Shown: one piece after another, positions 7,301 to 15,126 of the stretch
How positions within the stretch are numbered: position 1 is the stretch's first letter
Layout: every line of letters starts with the position of its first letter
Program-made: the position numbers and the translations under genes
Assembly: GCF_900091845.1 (NCBI RefSeq)
Contig: NZ_FMCI01000251.1
Coordinates: forward strand, 1-64,000
Direction: 5' to 3'
Source: Streptomyces sp. SolWspMP-5a-2
GTDB lineage: Bacteria; Actinomycetota; Actinomycetes; Streptomycetales; Streptomycetaceae
Length of the DNA: 64,000 nucleotides
The notes under the pieces: model-generated
Databases searched by the model: none
What the model saw: the letters and a program-made list of their open reading frames with translations, nothing else
Told to the model about the DNA's origin: nothing

Positions 7301-9904
7301 CCCGGGGGTGATGCGGAACGCGTCGATCTCGGCGTCGTCGAGCGCGTCGTACCCGGTCTCCCGGTACGCGGCGTCGGTGATGCCGAACGCGTCGTCGAGC
7401 TGGCCGAGGGTGAGCAGCCGCAGGGCCTCCGGGTCGTCGGGCCGTCCGAACCGCGGCCGCTCCTCGGTCATGCCGCCGAAGCCGCGCACGGCCGTGACGC
7501 CGAAGGAGTGCCCGGCGCCGTCGGAGCGCTCCTTGAACAGCCCGAGCAGCGGGATCTGCGTCTCGTCCGTCACCGCGCGGGCCCGCTCGTGCCAGTCGGT
7601 GGCGGCCTGCGCGATGCGGGCGAAGCCGACCCCGCCGACCGGGGCGTCCATGTGCGGGAAGGCCCGCGCGAAGACGTCGTCGCGGGTGTCGAGGTAGTTC
7701 GGTTCGAAGAACGCGCCGCCGATGTAGCTCTCGGCGGTGCACAGGCCGACCCGCCCCATGGTCTTGGCGAGGGACTTCTCGGCGGCCCTGCGGAACTTCG
7801 CGAGCGCCCGGTCGGTCGCGGTGATCTCGCCCGCGGGGGCGGGCGCGCTCGGGTACTTCTCCTCGGCGCGCAGCCGGGCGCTGAGGCTGTAGACGGCGGA
7901 GGCGCCGAAGCCGAGCGCGGTCGCCACGTGGTGCGAGGACAGGAGCTGGCCGCTCTCGGCGACGAGCGAGACGCGCGGCCTGAGCCCGGTCTCGATCAGC
8001 CGCTGGTCGACCGAGGCGACGGCGAGGACGACGGGCAGCGGCGCGCGGGCGGCGGAGATGGCCCGGTCGGTGAGGACGGCGATGCCGCCTCCCCCGGCGG
8101 CGAACCGCTCGACGTCGTCGCAGAGCCGCTCCAGCGCGTCCCGCAGCGAGTCGGCGTTGCCGCGCTCGTCGCCGGTCACCGGCGAGTAGAGCATGGCGAA
8201 CCGTTCCAGCGGCACGATCCGCTGGTCGCGCAGCCGCACCATGTCGAGGTGCCCGAGAACCGGCGAGGAGACGACGAGCTGGCGGCCGTCGGTGGTGCCG
8301 GTGCCGTCGGGCCGGGGGCCGAGCGCCACCCGCATGCTCATGCCGTCGGCCTCCCGGATGCTGTCCAGGGGCGGGTTGGTGACCTGCGCGAACCGCTGCG
8401 AGAAGTACTTCGCCATGCCGCCCTCGGTGTCGCTGAGCGCGTTGATGGCGTTGCCGTAGCCCATCGCGGAGATCCGCTCGGAGCCGGTGGCGAGCATCGG
8501 GTCGAGCATGAACCGGAAGCTCTCCTGGTTCAGCGAGTAGGCCACGTACCGGCCCGCGAGGGTGAGGTCGCCGTCGTAGCCGAGGGTGGTGGTGCCCCGG
8601 TAGTAGTCGGGGGCGGGCAGGTCGTCGAGGCGGACGCGGGCCGCGTCGAGCAGTTCGCTGTAGGGGCGGCGCGCGGCGAGGGCGTCGAGCACCTCGCGGG
8701 TGCGCAGCGTGCGGCCGGTGCGGTGGTCGACGACGAGCATCCCGCCCGCCTCGATCCGGCCCCGGCGCACGACGTCCTCGTCGGGGAAGGCGACCTGCCC
8801 GGCCTCGGAGGCGACCATCAGGTACTCGGACGTCTCGACGGTGCGCAGCGGGCGCAGCCCGAGCCGGTCGAGGCGGGCGCCGATGACGTCCCCGTCGCTG
8901 AAGATGACGGCGGCCGGACCGTCGTTCTTCTCCTCGTAGAGGGAGAAGTACTCCAGCATGTCCCGGACGGCGGCGGGCAGCGTGCGGTCGTTCTCCCAGG
9001 CGGGCGGCATCAGCGACACGACCGACTCGACGAGGTCGAGGCCGTCGTCGAAGACCCGGCTCTGCAGGGTCTGGTCGAGGCGGCTGGAGTCGGACTGCCC
9101 CGGCGGCCGCACGATGCTGCGGGTGCGGGCCCGCGCGAGGGCCTCGTCGCTCAGCCGGTTCTTGCGGTCGGTGTTCAGCTCCCCGTTGTGCGCCATCAGC
9201 CGGAACGGCTGGGCCATGGTGGGGTGCGGTTCGGTGTTGGTGGAGAACCGGGTGTGGAAGTAGAGCGAGCGCACCGAGTGCCGGGGGTCGAGCAGGTCGC
9301 GGAAGTACCCGATGACCTCACCGGAGTTGAGCCGCCCCTTGAGCACCTGGGTGCGGGCGCTGAGCGAGAGCGGGTACAGCCCCGAGCAGGACTCGTCGGC
9401 GTAGGCGACGGCCTCGACGGCGAGCAGCGCGCGGTGCGCGGCAACGTCCACGTCCGCCCGCGTCCACGTCTCCGGTGCCCGGAACACCCACTGCACGAGC
9501 GGCAGTTGGTACTGCTCGGCGGCGGGCGGCGCGACCGAGTGGTCGACCGGGACGTCCCGCACGAGCAGCACCTCGAAGCCCTCGTCGGCCAGGCACCGCC
9601 CGACCGGCTCCCGGCCCCGGACGGCGTCCGGCACGAAGCAGTTGGCGACCCCGAAGTGCCCGGCGCGCAGTTCCTCGCCGACGAGGGCGCCGAAGAACTC
9701 CACGGAGAGGTCGACGCTCACCCCGGCGCCGTCCCCGACCCCCTCGGCCGAGGCGCCGCCCCGGTGCGGGATGGCCCGGAGCGCCTCGTCGCCCCGGCGG
9801 ATGACGTCGTGGCCGGGCACGCCGTCCAGCCGGGTGATGAACCCGACGCCGCAGGCGCTGTGGTCGAGGGAGGGGTCGTGGAGACCGGAGGTGGAGTGCG
9901 TCAC
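4376..9904 (-). CDS. Glutamate synthase large-subunit-like protein with C-terminal extension
   Basis: This 1842-residue protein has the full GltB architecture. An N-terminal class II glutaminase domain has its expected catalytic Cys at residue 18 (SLDHSACGVGF) after a short propeptide. Central and FMN/TIM-barrel domains follow (SNSGEGGEHHSRYG, GQGAKPGEGGQLP, GTGAAAVTSLKYAG), then GXGXG repeats. The Fe-S motif is C1264-x5-C1270-x3-C1274, one residue shorter than the C-x5-C-x4-C I know from classical GltB. A normal GltB ends near residue ~1640; here about 200 mostly helical residues follow (FSLLSSYTVLGAAQDL, RRNNLSVDAPGTYGWIIHQN). No gltD is adjacent; a diflavin reductase overlaps instead. The GTG start has AGGA upstream. 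The expected activity is glutamine plus 2-oxoglutarate to glutamate, but the divergent motif leaves electron donor and substrate open. Confidence 0.85.
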   Translation of the reverse strand: MTHSTSGLHDPSLDHSACGVGFITRLDGVPGHDVIRRGDEALRAIPHRGGASAEGVGDGAGVSVDLSVEFFGALVGEELRAGHFGVANCFVPDAVRGREPVGRCLADEGFEVLLVRDVPVDHSVAPPAAEQYQLPLVQWVFRAPETWTRADVDVAAHRALLAVEAVAYADESCSGLYPLSLSARTQVLKGRLNSGEVIGYFRDLLDPRHSVRSLYFHTRFSTNTEPHPTMAQPFRLMAHNGELNTDRKNRLSDEALARARTRSIVRPPGQSDSSRLDQTLQSRVFDDGLDLVESVVSLMPPAWENDRTLPAAVRDMLEYFSLYEEKNDGPAAVIFSDGDVIGARLDRLGLRPLRTVETSEYLMVASEAGQVAFPDEDVVRRGRIEAGGMLVVDHRTGRTLRTREVLDALAARRPYSELLDAARVRLDDLPAPDYYRGTTTLGYDGDLTLAGRYVAYSLNQESFRFMLDPMLATGSERISAMGYGNAINALSDTEGGMAKYFSQRFAQVTNPPLDSIREADGMSMRVALGPRPDGTGTTDGRQLVVSSPVLGHLDMVRLRDQRIVPLERFAMLYSPVTGDERGNADSLRDALERLCDDVERFAAGGGGIAVLTDRAISAARAPLPVVLAVASVDQRLIETGLRPRVSLVAESGQLLSSHHVATALGFGASAVYSLSARLRAEEKYPSAPAPAGEITATDRALAKFRRAAEKSLAKTMGRVGLCTAESYIGGAFFEPNYLDTRDDVFARAFPHMDAPVGGVGFARIAQAATDWHERARAVTDETQIPLLGLFKERSDGAGHSFGVTAVRGFGGMTEERPRFGRPDDPEALRLLTLGQLDDAFGITDAAYRETGYDALDDAEIDAFRITPGYLDFLRTTHEERARRPSALRDVLALPADVTGLREPREFARELGRFSTDGNASIMVRGVSVTPAGDGDPSGARRTVRLRLGAGEGDGAGRHAALAEGLSLAYPGQVEHRDAGDDGVVVTAVADAARLLALLGRAPAAVPPAEVQPAHEITRALASGAMSHGALVATAHEAVAHGTNMVGGMSNSGEGGEHHSRYGTLRGSRIKQFASGRFGIWAGYLADPMLQELEIKIGQGAKPGEGGQLPAPKVTVDIAAARGGTPGIELISPPPHHDTYSIEDLAQLIHDCKAARVRVIVKLVSSEGIGTIAVGVAKAGADVINVAGNTGGTGAAAVTSLKYAGRSAEIGVAEVHQALVANGLRQKVTLRCSGAHQTGGDVVTSALLGGDSFEFGTTALMMLGCVMAKNCNVKCPAGLTTNSEAFEGDPRALAQYLLNIAHDVRHILARLGLRSLREARGRTDLLQLLDHPASVGRLDVRALLARVPERTVREPRYLEADFTTDDALLDRVRAALVDRREAALLVEGVPLRNSDKSVGGQLSVDVERLLNHGGDDLSGLPAVTVDDRGRRRLVDDAVRVRTTGSAGQSYGVFCNDGITLEHTGTANDGVGKSQSGGRIVVRAPGGGSAERGGNVLVGNFALFGATGGRTFVQGEAGDRFAVRNSGATAVVEGLGDFGCEYMTGGAVLNLGGFGKGLGNGMSGGFLYQYDPTGEVRDRVSADSLLVFPVTDTAHGAFHEEAVRLLLTWHAQATGSPLARRLLADWAAERRHVYCGMPRALLLYQDSTEILAAATRGELLDELATSIATEKLRAFKVDYRDRRTVLGGRAPALGDRGDDDMFSLLSSYTVLGAAQDLALERVPGATGPDDPRVAAAVRNLVLTEDFFVKQRVVRYLRGTLERFDDGELATLVAIKRLDDYKQALSRRNNLSVDAPGTYGWIIHQNTKNAGRVRAARFDELLATAALADIAGRRAPQAPTDAVTT

Positions 9905-10013
9905 GTGCCCGTCCTGTGAGCGAGTACCAGCAGCGGACGGCCAGGCTGCGACAGTGAAGCGCTCGCCGCGGGCGGACCTGGGGACGGTCGGACCCTGGGG
10001 TGGTGCGAATGAG

Positions 10014-10032
10014 TACGGTAAGCCTTACCTAA
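10014..10032 (-). promoter_or_regulatory. Putative iron box (IdeR/DmdR type)
   Basis: Read on the minus strand this 19-mer is TTAGGTAAGGCTTACCGTA. It matches 15 of 19 positions of the IdeR/DmdR consensus as I recall it (TTAGGTTAGGCTAACCTAA), with a near-perfect left half. It lies about 110 nt upstream of the glutamate-synthase-like GTG, immediately beyond the TetR stop codon, so it is placed to control the three-gene minus-strand operon. Repression by Fe(II)-bound DmdR/IdeR is inferred. Confidence 0.55.
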
Positions 10033-10033
10033 G

Positions 10034-10639
10034 TTATCCGGCAAGGGGCGGGCGGGTGTCCCGTGCCCGCAGCACGTCCTCGACGGCGTCCAGGAAGGTC
10101 CCGGCGACCAGCTCGGGGTCGAAGAGGCAGCCCGAGGCCATCGCGCCGTCCCTGAGCATGACGAACCGGCGTCCCGCGGCGTCCGCGTGCTCCGTGCCGG
10201 TCTGCGCGAGCAGGTCGGTGACGGTCTCCAGGAACCACTGCCGGTGCGCGAGCACCGCGCGGTGCACCGGGTGGCCGGGGTCGGGGTACTCGGCCGCCGC
10301 GTTCAGGAACGCGCAGCCGCGGAACCCGGGGGAGCGGATGCCGTCGACGACGGACCGCGCGACGTCCCTGACCCGGTCCTCGGCCGACCGCCCGGCCGCC
10401 CGCGCGAGGGCGTCGACCTGCCCCCTGATCGCCCGGTCGGCCCGGTCGAGGTAGGCGACGATCAGGTCTTCCTTGCCGGAGAAGTGCCGGTACAGCGTGG
10501 CCCGGGTGACCCGCGCCTCCGAGGTGATGCGGTCGATGCCGACCGAGTGGATCCCCTGCGTGTAGAAGATCGCGGTCGCTGTGTCCAGCAGCCGCGTCCG
10601 CGCTTCGGAGGTGCTGCCGCTCTCTGTGCTCCGGCTCAT
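10034..10639 (-). CDS. TetR family transcriptional regulator
   Basis: A 201-residue TetR-type repressor. The N-terminal HTH (~residues 13-60) reads ARTRLLDTATAIFYTQGIHS then ITSEARVTRATLYRHFSGKE. The C-terminal ligand domain contains RGCAFLNAAAEYPDPGHPV, a motif seen in a common actinobacterial TetR subgroup. I start at the ATG at 10639, since upstream sequence belongs to the operator region. It is divergent from the membrane gene at 10777; the shared 137 bp holds two copies of a GACCGAACGTTC-type operator, so autoregulation together with control of that gene is likely. Ligand unknown. Confidence 0.85.
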   Translation of the reverse strand: MSRSTESGSTSEARTRLLDTATAIFYTQGIHSVGIDRITSEARVTRATLYRHFSGKEDLIVAYLDRADRAIRGQVDALARAAGRSAEDRVRDVARSVVDGIRSPGFRGCAFLNAAAEYPDPGHPVHRAVLAHRQWFLETVTDLLAQTGTEHADAAGRRFVMLRDGAMASGCLFDPELVAGTFLDAVEDVLRARDTRPPLAG

Positions 10640-10661
10640 GGCGCCCAGGGTACCCGACCCA

Positions 10662-10736
10662 TGAGGGAGAACGTTCGGTCTTGACAGGGCGGCGCCCGTG
10701 CCCTTGAGTAAGCACAAGACCGAACGTTCTCCCTCA
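10662..10736. promoter_or_regulatory. Divergent promoter with perfect 22-bp inverted repeat
   Basis: The left arm is 10662-10683 and the right arm 10715-10736. They are exact reverse complements over 22 bp with a 31-bp spacer. Each arm contains the palindromic core GAACGTTC flanked by AAGACC, a typical TetR operator shape. A TTGACA -35 (10681-10686) starts inside the left arm, with a weak -10 (TTGAGT, 10704-10709) 17 bp downstream reading toward the membrane gene. Two TetR dimers bound here would cover both divergent promoters. Confidence 0.7.
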
Positions 10737-10776
10737 CTCGTTCCGGCGTACCCCGCCCCCACGAAAGGCACCCACC

Positions 10777-11361
10777 GTGACCGCCCTCCGCACCGCGCAC
10801 GACGCGCACACCGCAGCCGCCCCCCTGCCCGCCGCCTCCGCGGGACTGCGCAGGCTCTACCTGATCCGCTTCGGGTTCGCCGCCGTCTGGGCCGCCCTGC
10901 TCTTCGCCACCGCCTCCGCGCTGAACCCGCTCAACATGACGCTGCTCGTGCTCTACCCGCTGTTCGACCTGGGCGCCGCGCTCGTGGATCTGCGCGGCGC
11001 GCGGGAGGGGCGCGGCGCGGCCGTCGGCCTGTACGCGAACGTCGTGCTCAGCGCGGCGACGGCCGTCGGCCTCGCCTTCGCCGTCACCTCCGGCATCCCG
11101 GCCGTGCTGCGGGTGTGGGGCCTGTGGGCGGTCACGGCGGGCGCGGTGCAGCTCCTGGTGGGCGCCGCCCGGCGCCGGCTCGGCGGCCAGTGGCCGATGA
11201 TCGCGAGCGGCGCCATCTCGACGTTCGCGGGCACGTCGTTCGTCGTCCAGGCGGGCTCCGGGAACGCCTCGCTGAGCAACCTCGCGGGCTACGCCTTCCT
11301 GGGCGGCGTCTTCTTCCTCGGCTCGGCCCTGCGGCTGAAGCGCGCCCCCCAGCAGGCGTGA
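10777..11361 (+). CDS. Small multi-pass membrane protein (DUF308/HdeD-like)
   Basis: A 194-residue integral membrane protein with about six hydrophobic helices, for example LIRFGFAAVWAALLFATASA, LLVLYPLFDLGAALVDL, GLYANVVLSAATAVGLAFAV and YAFLGGVFFLGSAL. The spacing resembles HdeD/DUF308 proteins, whose biochemical role is not established in actinobacteria. The GTG start has GAAAGG 9 nt upstream. It is the divergent partner of the TetR gene and probably its main target, which suggests induction by an unknown small molecule. Confidence 0.7.
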   Translation: MTALRTAHDAHTAAAPLPAASAGLRRLYLIRFGFAAVWAALLFATASALNPLNMTLLVLYPLFDLGAALVDLRGAREGRGAAVGLYANVVLSAATAVGLAFAVTSGIPAVLRVWGLWAVTAGAVQLLVGAARRRLGGQWPMIASGAISTFAGTSFVVQAGSGNASLSNLAGYAFLGGVFFLGSALRLKRAPQQA

Positions 11362-11461
11362 CCGGCCTCCCCCTCCGTCGGCGGCGCCCGCCCCCGCGTG
11401 ATGAACTGTGGCCCGGCGCCGGGACGTTGACCCCGTCCCGGACAGGAGAGCGGGGGAGACC

Positions 11462-13201
11462 GTGGGCTGTGCCGGAAGGACGTGGCGGCGACTGACCGCC
11501 GTGGTGTTCGTCATGGCGGTGGCCGCCGGGTGCACGGGCCAGGGCGGAGCCGCGGGCCGCGCGGACGACGAGGACCTGCTGCGCGACCACGACTGGACCC
11601 ACATGCCGGGCACCACCGCGCGCGACGGCGTCCTGCGGGTCGGCGCGACGGACCGGCGCATCGTGGAGCAGGACGCCTCCGGCGGCCGGCCCAACCCCCC
11701 GCTGAACCTGGCCGGTCCGCACCTCGAGTCCGGCGGCGACTTCACCGTCACCGCGCGCATGTCCGGCGTGGGCGACGGCGGCGGCTCCTGGCTGCGGCTG
11801 TACGGACAGGTGCCGGTCGTCTACGACGAGTGGCGGCAGGAGCGGCCCTCGCTGCGCGTCGGCGTGACCGCCGACGGACGCGTCAAGGCCCAGACATGGG
11901 ACGGCGGGAGCGATGACCCGTCCACCACCAGGGTCTTCGACTGCGACTGCGCCGGGACGGTCACCCTCGCCGTGTCGAGCATCGGCGACACGTTCCGCGT
12001 CCAGGCCGACGGGCGGCGGCTGGGAACCGTGCCGGACCCGGGGGTGTTCGCCGAGGGCACCGTCTGGTTCGGCCTGGAGGCGGACGCGGCTGAGGACGCG
12101 CGCCGCGAGGGATGGCGGCTGACGCGGCTGCGCGCACGGGCCGAGAGCGGTGACCCGCTCCGCGTCGTCGAGGCACCGCGGCTGCGCCAGAAGCGGTCAG
12201 GCGACTCGCTGCGCGCGCGGGCCGCGGACGTGGGGCGTCCGTTCGACATCGGCACCGCCCTCGCGGAGAACCCGCTGCTCACCGACGCGCGCTACCGGGC
12301 GCTCGCGGGCAGCCAGTTCTCCATGCTCACCCCGGAGAACGCGTTCAAGCCGCAGTTCCTGCACCCGCGCCGGGGCGTCTACGACTTCCGCGACGCCGAC
12401 CTGCTGGTGCGCTTCGCCCGCGCGAACGGCATGAAGGTGCACGCGCACACCCTCGTCTGGCACGAGGCGCTGCCCGCCTGGATGCGCGAGGACGACGACC
12501 CCGGGGAGGTGCGCCGGACCATGCTCCGGCACATCGCCGCGGTCGCCGGGCACTTCAGGGGACAGGTCGCGGAGTGGGACGTGGTCAACGAGCCCATGTC
12601 CGACGACGAGGAGAGCTACACCGACGGGGACCGCGGCCTGCGCTCCGAGCAGAGCCCGTGGTTCGGGGCCATGGGCGAGCAGTACATCGACGAGGCGTTC
12701 AGGGCCGCCCACCGGGCCGACCCGACGGCACGGCTGTACCTCAACGAGTACGGGGTCGAGGAGGAGGGCGAGCGGTGGGACGCCCTCTACGACCTGGTCG
12801 CGCGGCTCAGGGAGCGCGGCGTGCCGATCGACGGCGTGGGCTTCCAGAACCACGAGTACGCGCCCGGCGACCGCGTCGACCCGGAGACCTTCCGCGGCCA
12901 TGTGCGGGATCTGGCGGAGCTGGGGGTCGGCTCACGCGTGTCGGAGATGGACGTCCCCATCGGCGAGGACGAGGAGCACGGGCGGCGGACCCAGGCCGAC
13001 GAGATGGCGGGCAAACTGCGGGTCTGCCTGGAGGAACCGACCTGCACCTCGTTCTCCACCTGGGGATTCACCGACCGGTACGGCTCCACCGCCGACACGC
13101 GGGTCTATCCCCCGCGCCCGGCCGATTCCCTGCCGTGGGACGTGGACCTGCGGCCGAAGCCCGCGTACGAGCGCCTGCTCGCGGCCTTCGACGAGGAGTG
13201 A
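11462..13201 (+). CDS. GH10 endo-1,4-beta-xylanase, predicted lipoprotein
   Basis: A 579-residue secreted xylanase-like enzyme. The signal ends in the lipobox AAGC with Cys24, implying attachment to the outer membrane face. Residues ~30-235 form a beta-rich, concanavalin-like domain; the GH10 barrel follows. Landmarks are MLTPENAFKPQFLHPRRGVY, HAHTLVWHEALPAWM, the acid/base Glu377 in VVNEPM and the nucleophile Glu495 in VSEMDVPI. The family cleaves internal beta-1,4 bonds of xylan. The start is the GTG preceded by GGGGGAGA; an in-frame GTG at 11408 lacks a signal-like N-terminus. It converges on a polysaccharide deacetylase, so the pair could act on acetylated xylan or another cell-surface glycan. 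Confidence 0.85.
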   Translation: MGCAGRTWRRLTAVVFVMAVAAGCTGQGGAAGRADDEDLLRDHDWTHMPGTTARDGVLRVGATDRRIVEQDASGGRPNPPLNLAGPHLESGGDFTVTARMSGVGDGGGSWLRLYGQVPVVYDEWRQERPSLRVGVTADGRVKAQTWDGGSDDPSTTRVFDCDCAGTVTLAVSSIGDTFRVQADGRRLGTVPDPGVFAEGTVWFGLEADAAEDARREGWRLTRLRARAESGDPLRVVEAPRLRQKRSGDSLRARAADVGRPFDIGTALAENPLLTDARYRALAGSQFSMLTPENAFKPQFLHPRRGVYDFRDADLLVRFARANGMKVHAHTLVWHEALPAWMREDDDPGEVRRTMLRHIAAVAGHFRGQVAEWDVVNEPMSDDEESYTDGDRGLRSEQSPWFGAMGEQYIDEAFRAAHRADPTARLYLNEYGVEEEGERWDALYDLVARLRERGVPIDGVGFQNHEYAPGDRVDPETFRGHVRDLAELGVGSRVSEMDVPIGEDEEHGRRTQADEMAGKLRVCLEEPTCTSFSTWGFTDRYGSTADTRVYPPRPADSLPWDVDLRPKPAYERLLAAFDEE

Positions 13202-13308
13202 GGCACAGCGGCACGCGCTCCCGGGCCGGTGGTCGTGGCAGCCGAAGGGCGCCCTGTTCCGCCGGGGTCCGCCGTTCCGCGGTGACGCGGCGGCCCGGGG
13301 CCCCGCCC

Positions 13309-14073
13309 TCAGCGCACCGGGAACCCGAACGCGTACCCCTGGTCCTTCAGCCACGGCAGGAGCCGGCGGAGCGCCTCGACGGTCTCGGAGCGGTCGCCGC
13401 CCGCGTCGTGGAAGAGCAGCGTCGGCCCGTTGGACAGCTCCCGCTCGACGGTGGCGACGATCGCGTCCGTGCCCGGCCGCTCGAAGTCCTTGGTGTCCAC
13501 GTTCCAGCCCAGCGGGCGCATCCCGTGCGAGGCGGCCAGCTTGCGGCTGTAGGGGGTGAACGCGCCGCCGGGCGCCCGGTAGTACATCGGCCGGACACCG
13601 CCGGACGCCTCGGTGATCATGCGCTCGGCGTCCAGGATCTCCCGCGACTGGTACGCCTCGGACTTCTTGTCCATCGCGGTGTCGTGCGACACCGAGTGGT
13701 CGCACAGCCGGTGCCCGGCCGCGACGACCTTCTTGACCAGGTCCGGGTAGGTCCGCGCCTGCGTGCCCGTCATGCAGAACGTGGCCTTGACGCCGAACTC
13801 CCGCAGCAGATCCAGCACTTGGGGGGTCCAGCGCGGGTCGGGGCCGTCGTCGACGGTGATGTTGACCCCCCGCGCGCCCTGGTCGGAGGCGTGCACGATG
13901 GTCTCCGCGACCGGCTTGACGGCGGGGGCGGCCGACGCGTCCGCGCGCGGCGCGCTGTGCACGGCGTCGGCCTGCGCCGTCCACAGGGAGGCGCCGGTGG
14001 CGAGCAGGGTCACCCCGACCGCCGCCCCGACGATCTTTCCGTACCAGCCACGTCCGCTGCCGTGCCGTGCCAT
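13309..14073 (-). CDS. NodB-type polysaccharide deacetylase (CE4), secreted
   Basis: A 254-residue secreted deacetylase. The N-terminus is a Sec signal (KIVGAAVGVTLLATGASLW, cleavage near AQADA). All NodB motifs are visible: TVDDGPDP (Asp75, Asp76), the metal-binding HSVSH (His126, His130), RAPGGAF, VDTKDF and LLFHDAGG. CE4 enzymes remove N- or O-acetyl groups from chitin, peptidoglycan or xylan. I use the ATG at 14073 because the signal peptide begins there; an in-frame upstream start would add 36 Gly-rich residues. The neighbouring convergent xylanase makes acetyl-xylan a plausible substrate, but peptidoglycan is equally possible. Confidence 0.85.
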   Translation of the reverse strand: MARHGSGRGWYGKIVGAAVGVTLLATGASLWTAQADAVHSAPRADASAAPAVKPVAETIVHASDQGARGVNITVDDGPDPRWTPQVLDLLREFGVKATFCMTGTQARTYPDLVKKVVAAGHRLCDHSVSHDTAMDKKSEAYQSREILDAERMITEASGGVRPMYYRAPGGAFTPYSRKLAASHGMRPLGWNVDTKDFERPGTDAIVATVERELSNGPTLLFHDAGGDRSETVEALRRLLPWLKDQGYAFGFPVR

Positions 14074-14235
14074 CTCCGCCCCGCTTCCCCGCCGTTGTCC
14101 GCCGCCGCCGGTCTCCGTGCGGCCACCTGACAGGACGACGGGGACCGCGTCCCGGCTGCCTCCGTTACCGATCACGGACAAACTGGCGGGAGTTCGCGGA
14201 CAACGGCACGCGGGACGGTGCCGCGGCGGGCTCCC

Positions 14236-14448
14236 CTACCCGAGGACTTCGCGGAGCCGGGTGACCGCGCGCCGCAGATCCTCGAAGGACCGCTCCTCCT
14301 CACCCGGTCCGGTCCTGGACGCGGAGAGGAGGCTGTCGCGGGCCCCGCGGACGCGCGCGTAGCTGTCGAAGCGGACGAGGACCTCCTGCACGGCGGCCTC
14401 GGGCGACAGCGGGGAACCCTGCGGGGGAGAACCGTTCTGGGGCGGCAT
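14236..14448 (-). CDS. Small hypothetical protein, 70 aa
   Basis: A 70-residue soluble protein. After a Pro/Gly/Ser-rich start, the rest is helical and charged (AAVQEVLVRFDSYARVRGAR, then EEERSFEDLRRAVTRLREVL). It resembles short Streptomyces proteins of unknown function. The ATG has a GAGAG about 8 nt upstream. It lies upstream of and in the same direction as the deacetylase, with a gap of about 160 nt. I see no motif that gives a role. Confidence 0.55.
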   Translation of the reverse strand: MPPQNGSPPQGSPLSPEAAVQEVLVRFDSYARVRGARDSLLSASRTGPGEEERSFEDLRRAVTRLREVLG

Positions 14449-15024
14449 CGGCGAACTCTCTCGTCTCGGCGACCGGCCACGGACGGACCGGGGGAGGGGA
14501 TGGGCGGGGAGGCGGGGCGGGCACCGGGGGGTACCGGGCCCCCGGGGCCCCAGGGCGCGCGGGGAGCGCGGGGGAACACGAGGGAACACGGGGGAAGGGG
14601 CGACGCCCGACGGCCGCCGCTGCCACGGCCGCGACAGGGGCCACGCAGCCCACGCAGGTCACGCGGCCCACAGAGGCCACGCAGGTCATGCGCGCCGGGG
14701 GCGTCGCGCCCGGCACCGGCGTAGCGTCCGGCACCGGCGCAGCGGGTGGCACGGGCGCAGCGGGTGGCACGGGCGTCGCGGGTGCGGCGAACGCCGAGGG
14801 GGCGTCGGACACCGATACCGCTGAATCCACGGGAAGCCTTCCGGGCACGACGGACACGTCGCCGACCAGGCTTCCCGGCACACCACCCGGCCTCGGAGCG
14901 AGGACGGGCTGCCCTCACTGTACGGGCGGACGCCCCCGACGGCTGCGGATACCCCGCACCGACCCCGCTCCGGTCAGCGCCCGCACCCTCGCCCCGTCAC
15001 CCGTGCCCCCACCCCGTCAGCCGG
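14449..15024. other. Gene-poor repetitive stretch
   Basis: I see no convincing gene here. The sequence is very G/C-rich and locally repetitive: gcgggtggcacgggc-type units near 14745-14780, cacgcag/ggtcacg variants near 14640-14690, and G-tracts near 14500-14560. Open frames across it are Pro/Ala/Gly low complexity with no start signal. It separates the kinase 3' end from the small gene at 14448. Confidence 0.5.
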
Positions 15025-15126
15025 GTCCGTCCGGGCTCTGCGAGAAGGCCGTGTCAGGGTCCGTCCGGGCTCTGCGAGAAGGCCGTGTCAGGGTCCATCC
15101 GGGCTCTGCGAGAAGGCCGTGTCGCC
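15025..15126. repeat. Three tandem 34-bp repeats
   Basis: Units are 15025-15058, 15059-15092 and 15093-15126. The first two are identical; the third differs at one internal base and in its last bases, where it merges into kinase coding sequence. The kinase stop codon lies at the unit 2/3 boundary, so the third unit encodes the last residues (DTAFSQSPDGP) and the other two are downstream copies. Confidence 0.9.

Noticed and set aside
5672-9919. Very long plus-strand open frame (1415 codons) opposite the GltB-like gene
   Set aside because: A mirror frame of a high-GC gene: Arg/Gly/Val-rich, no domain, and the minus strand shows clear GltB motifs.
14300-14881. Minus-strand Pro/Ala-rich frame in the gene-poor stretch
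   Set aside because: Low complexity, overlaps the better small gene, no convincing start signal.
15025-15126. CRISPR-like array
   Set aside because: The 34-bp copies are directly adjacent with no spacers and overlap a gene end. No cas genes in the window.
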